The notes below the pieces were generated by a model that was given only the letters and a program-made list of their open reading frames with translations, ran no database searches and had not been told where the DNA came from. Shown one piece after another: positions 59,602 through 64,000 of a stretch of 64,000 bases of DNA. The stretch spans positions 62,001-126,000 of the forward strand of contig CAMQGK010000650.1 of NCBI GenBank assembly GCA_947000775.1, read 5' to 3'. Origin of the DNA: Pterois miles (taxonomy: Eukaryota; Chordata; Actinopteri; Perciformes; Scorpaenidae). The translations under genes and the position numbers were made by a program. The stretch's first letter is position 1. Every line of letters starts with the position of its first letter.

Positions 59602-60533
59602 TGGTGTCAGAAGTGGCCGTGAGCAGCTCCGGACGGAAGAGTTGCCACGGGGAGCCACGACAGAGAGAGAAAAAGTCTCCGTTCGCGGGAGTGAAAGCGC
59701 TAGCATAGCAACATGCTAACGGAGTTGGCGACTGCGTGTGATGGCTACAAGCAGCAGTGAGAGTGAAGCAGTGGAAGAGGGACAGATCGACCAAGTACAA
59801 GAGGATCTTTTGCCAGAATTGGAGGACACCCAGCAGCAACAAAGGGCTGTGGAAGTACCCCAAAGTGCAGTTATGGATAAGCTAAGTCCACCTACTTGCA
59901 TGCAATTGACTGGCAACCTTGCTGATGACTGGAAGCGTTTCAAACAGAGATTTAACATATACTGAGCAGCAAGTGGTGCAGGAGGTGATGATGAAAAACT
60001 GAAAGCTAATATCCTTTTGCATGTCATTGGAGAAGATGCTTTGGACATTAGGGATGGGTTGATGATGCCTCAAGGAGTGTATTGACACATCACACAAACT
60101 GTATTGACACTGTGTTGGTCACTCAATAGTGACCTCTGCTGTAGATCTAAAATCTATCTACAATGGGCCGCAGTTTTCTAGCTGTGAGTTTGCTGCCTTT
60201 GCCAAAGAATGAGGATTTCAACACTCTACGTCGAGCCCAATCTATCCAAAGTCTAATGGCTTGGCAGAAAGCTCTTTAAAAACGATAAAGAATATGATGA
60301 AAAAAGCACGGAATAGAGACGACTTTCAGAAAAGCTTAGTGATTTACCAAAGTACACCAGTACAAAATGGACTGTCACCAGCCCAGATGCTGATGGGTAG
60401 GCGTATACGTTCCAATCTACCAGTAAGTGAAGACCTGCTGACGCCCAAAAATGCACACAAAATCAGAACAGCAAAGGAGGAACAAAAGGCGAAACAAAAA
60501 CAGCTGCTTGATCGAACAGCAACTGTCACCTGA
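59602..60533 (+). pseudogene. Internally deleted Gypsy-type gag and integrase remnant (unit B)
   Basis: Near-identical copy of the element at 51428-52360, including the gag stop, the deletion junction and the integrase stop. It is preceded by the same LTR and primer-binding-like site. Confidence 0.72.
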
Positions 60534-61160
60534 AATGGTCTTCACTTCACAGGTGTTGGGACCATCAGTTGTGTTGTGCAGAAGTCAAGTGGATACACAG
60601 CTGATTGTCCTACTGAATAGACTGTTAGAATTTGTATTATGGCAAGAAAAAAACAGCTAAGTAAAGAAAAACGAGTGGCCATCATCATTATGGGATGGAT
60701 TTTGTTGATTTGTGTACCTTTCATTGTTTGTCCAACGTCCATTTTCATCCCAGGTGTTTTGCTGAATCATAATATGTGCAGCTTTCAGTTCCTCAGTCCA
60801 GAGTTGCTGAGTTTGCTGATTATAAGCAACTTTGGGCTTGTTTTCCTGAAAAGTTGCTTACAGATATTGGTAGTCATGGGTTTTTTTTGGCTTGTTCTCT
60901 AAAGTGTAGTTGCTTATATGGGCTTGCTGCTGTCTCTCCTCTATACCGGTCTAGTTTGTCCTGCTGCAGGACCCCGATCCCGACCCCTCCCACCACTCCA
61001 CTTCCCCCAGACACAGACTGATGACTGACAGTCACTCACCACCACTCAGACACGCTGCTTCATTTCCTCATTCATTCAGTCTGTATCGAAGCACATTAAT
61101 TAGTGGAGGTTTATGTCAGAATTGTAAAAAATGTAATTTGCCACTCAGGACTATCTAAAG

Positions 61161-62134
61161 CAGGGGTCGGCAACCTTTAACACTCAAAGAGCCATTTTGA
61201 CCCGGTTTCCACGGAAAAGACAACACTGGAAGCCGCAAACACTTTTTGACATCTGAAATGATGTTAGCCTATATATATCTTTACACTTGTAAAATAGTGG
61301 GTTGCTTGTGAAATCCATGCAGTCTGAACATGTTTCAGAAAATTAAATTTTATTTATTAAATGAACACATTTTAAACTCTTACAAAAAAAATAAAAATCG
61401 AAGAGTTGAAGGTCTCTTTCAAATAAATTAAAAAGCTGAACTTAAATTATCCATCTAGCAAACAAAAATGCCGTGAGCCGTCATCCTTTGGGCTTTCGGC
61501 GCGCGTAGCGGAGCCTTGACCTGAATTTAAAAATACAATGGAAAAACGAACACTATTTCACTGAACAATAAAAATAAATATTTGCAAAATAACTGCCTGA
61601 ATATTTATTTTACCTGGTTAATGGGACTTCTGCTCCTGAACCTCTGCGCACAGCGTCTACAAATCAGGACTGTAGGACGTCACTTTCATCTTTACGCAGG
61701 ACTGTAAGCTGCCCTCTGTGAGGCGTGAGCTGTGTTTGTTTTTAACATAGTTCATAATTTTATTCTAATATTTCTAGATCACAATAATCTTACAATTTAC
61801 AGCTATAATTAAACAAACACAAATAAAATACTTTGTTCAGATATTGGGCAGTTTTTGTGTCGCTGGGCTTTCCGCGCATGCCGGCTGCCTGCTGACACGT
61901 CAAGTGCTGTCAAACGCCTCTGAAGAAGGCGAACGCTGATCACCGAAATTGCACAAGGTGCAAGAAAGAAGTTTAAAACTTTGATTTAATAAGATGACAT
62001 GACACACGTTTTTGAGACAAATAAAATACACTTCAATCGGACCCTTATAATTTATTTTCCCAAGCCACGCAGAGCCGCAACATAAGGATGAGAGAGCCGC
62101 ATGCAGCTCCGGAGCCACGGGTTGCCGACCCCTG
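61161..62134. mobile_element. hAT-type non-autonomous DNA transposon (unit B)
   Basis: Copy of the element at 52986-53959 with the same inverted ends and length, duplicated as part of the array rather than by transposition. Confidence 0.82.
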
Positions 62135-62371
62135 GCATAGACCATCCTCCTGTCTTAAATTCAAAATAACAGTGAAAAATGGCAGCAGCACTGTTGTTAG
62201 GTCTGTATGGCAATGACACAAAGAAGATGGGTAACAACATGAACACTGATATACAATGATTGAAATGCTACTCAAGCCTAATGATGCTTTAAAGTTGTAT
62301 TAATGGCTATATATCATCTGCTAAGACAATTAAAACTGCAGTGGGTTGAAATAGAGTAAATCTAATTTCCA

Positions 62372-64000
62372 GCTCCACTCCAACTTGGCGCAGGTCCTGT
62401 GGCGATTCTCCGACCAAACCCTTCACTCCAACAACAAATACTACATCTACAGCGGGGGCCTCCTCATCCTGGGCGCCTCTGAATCGGACGCTGGCCTGTA
62501 CACGTGTGGCTCAGTAGAGCTGATCAACGGCAGAACGTACAACCGCACTGTGGCGGTTTATCGATTACAGCTCTACTCTGGCCCGGGAGTCGGGGGCAGC
62601 ACTACTCCTGGCAACGAAGTGACAAATTCCTCAAACTCGAGTCACAGTGTGACAACAGCTGCACCGGGGGGGTTGCCGCTGGACAACGAGGACCCGTTGT
62701 CCCCCGAGAACCAAAGTGACACCAGCAGGGTGACTCATTTAGAGGTGGCCGTGGCTCTGCTGGCCCTGCTGTGTCTCACCCTGATGGGGGTCATATTTTG
62801 GATCTGGACTCAAAGACGTTTGGGATGCTTCAAGTTTGCAAAGCGCGCCAGTGAAAACGAGGGGAAACGGCAGTCAGCTGAATACATGCACATCCAGAAC
62901 AGAACTTCAGAGATAAAGCTCCTGCGACCCGAGTCGGAAGACCTCACGTTGCCAATAATAATCACTCCGCTGTTGACTTCAAAGGGAACGGCGAGCACCA
63001 CTTCACACCTATGGCCAACATTTCAAGTCTGGATGGTCTTGGATACATAAATGATGAGTCAGAGATTTGACTCTGCTGCAGTATAGATTTCAGACAGCAC
63101 ACTGATTATCTTCCTATAGGCGTGCTGCTACAAGTTTTCACATTATAAACTCTTTTGACTGGTCTCTTCACCAATTTCCTCCACTGTCTATCATTTCCAT
63201 ACGCTGACGGGGCAGCTGATGTTCACTGAAGAGACTTTTCAGCATTTCTGGAGAAATTTTCTCTCCAGAAAACAGTGGAAAATTATTTTTTTAAATATAT
63301 ATATATATATGTGTGTATTTTTTTGTATAATGATGAATTGTGAATACACACAGTGTAATATATTTTGTATAGGCAAGAGCTTTTTCAACTATTTATTTGT
63401 TGCCATGAAGTTTTTATTTCCGCGATCATAATACGTGTGTGATGTAAATAGGGTCAGCAGTGAACAAGTAGCAAAACACTTTGACCTCTATAATTTCCAG
63501 GCAGGTTTCATTTTATGGGTTGTTTATTCAAGATAACATTCATCAGTCAGAGAGCCGGCTGTGTTGATTGATCAATAGCCTGTACTAGTTATTTCTGGGT
63601 TGCTGTTAAATAATAGACTATAGATTTACTTCTCCATTTAAAGGGCACCTTTGGTATTTTTAAACCTGGGGCCTCATTACAGAAACTTCCTAAGTCTGAT
63701 CTATCTTATCTCACTTTAGTATGGCATTTAGGATATTCGGTATGACAGAAACATGTTTCCTAAATGCATTTAGGGAAAAAAAAATCGTATCATAGGAGAG
63801 GAATTCAGCTATTACAGAACCTTCCTAACTTACATGGAGGCATTTCCCTAAGGAAGTAAGGACAGCATGGATATTGGTCCTCTTGTTGTCCAGCCTGTAT
63901 TCCAACCAGCTGTTGACCACAGCCATGTCAAAAGCATGTGTGATCACTCTCAGGGTCCACTTTTTTTACCTAATTTCTGTACGGTACAGACTGACAAGTT
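62372..64000. repeat. Tandem ~8.2 kb unit C, cut by the window end
   Basis: The third copy begins with the same junction as B and continues to the last base, which corresponds to about 55830 in B. The array may therefore extend further. It contains the truncated semaphorin exon, its UTR and the start of the piggyBac-like remnant. Confidence 0.93.
62373..63070 (+). pseudogene. Truncated duplicate of the semaphorin last exon (unit C), frameshifted tail
   Basis: Same 5' truncation as unit B and seven G at 62666-62672. The run at 62936-62937 has two G where A and B have three. This moves the tail out of frame after LLRPES and ends it at 63050, so the ESEI C-terminus is lost. This decay differs from that in unit A. 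Confidence 0.85.

Larger units (their letters stand above)
54197..62371. repeat. Tandem ~8.2 kb unit B
   Basis: Full second copy; the offset to unit C is 8175 nt. The junction TAAATCTAATTTCCAGCTCC occurs identically at the start of B and C, and CCAG is shared with the ancestral site in A. B and C share variants against A (for example GCGCGCCAGTG versus GCGCACCAGTG, and CACGTTGCC versus CATGTTGCC). B and C are therefore sister copies, or have been homogenised. Confidence 0.95.

Overview
The window is vertebrate nuclear DNA, almost certainly from a ray-finned (teleost) fish. The genes are split into GT-AG exons. The spacer DNA is dense in short non-autonomous DNA transposons and tRNA-derived SINEs of types typical of teleosts, and there are many microsatellites. 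I cannot name the species.

Three protein-coding genes could be assembled exon by exon. (1) fsd1, minus strand, 323-13184: 13 coding exons, 493 residues, with coiled coil, COS-like segment, fibronectin III and B30.2/SPRY domains. (2) A small type I membrane receptor with one V-set Ig domain, plus strand, 16621-24406: 5 exons, 261 residues, best explained as a fish TMIGD2 (CD28H)-like gene. It lies head-to-head with fsd1, the same divergent arrangement that TMIGD2 and FSD1 have in human. (3) A class 4 semaphorin, plus strand, with a probable untranslated first exon ending at 26324, a 10 kb first intron, and coding exons 36887-46679. It resembles the non-mammalian sema4e type.

The last 18 kb is unusual. 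It is an array of near-identical units of about 8.2 kb: A 45981-54196, B 54197-62371, and C from 62372 to the window end. The left breakpoint lies inside the Ig-coding last exon of the semaphorin. Unit A therefore holds the authentic 3' end of the gene, while B and C start with a truncated copy of that exon (transmembrane segment and tail, but no first Ig cysteine). Each complete unit carries a piggyBac-like transposase remnant, a SINE, an LTR retrotransposon reduced to gag and integrase pieces, and a hAT-type element. It also carries a minus-strand open frame for a coiled-coil protein with tandem tyrosine-rich 12-residue repeats, preceded by CRE-like and TATA-like boxes. That frame stays open in both complete units although they differ in repeat number, which makes it the best candidate here for an undescribed gene.

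Unit A has six G where B and C have seven in the semaphorin last exon. Taken literally, this truncates the full-length gene before its transmembrane segment; a homopolymer sequencing error is the simplest alternative. Unit C has a different one-base loss further down.

The remainder (introns, 13.2-16.6 kb, 24.4-36.5 kb) holds transposon remnants, nested insertions, two minisatellites and several CTCF-like and YY1-like motifs, but no other gene that I can support.
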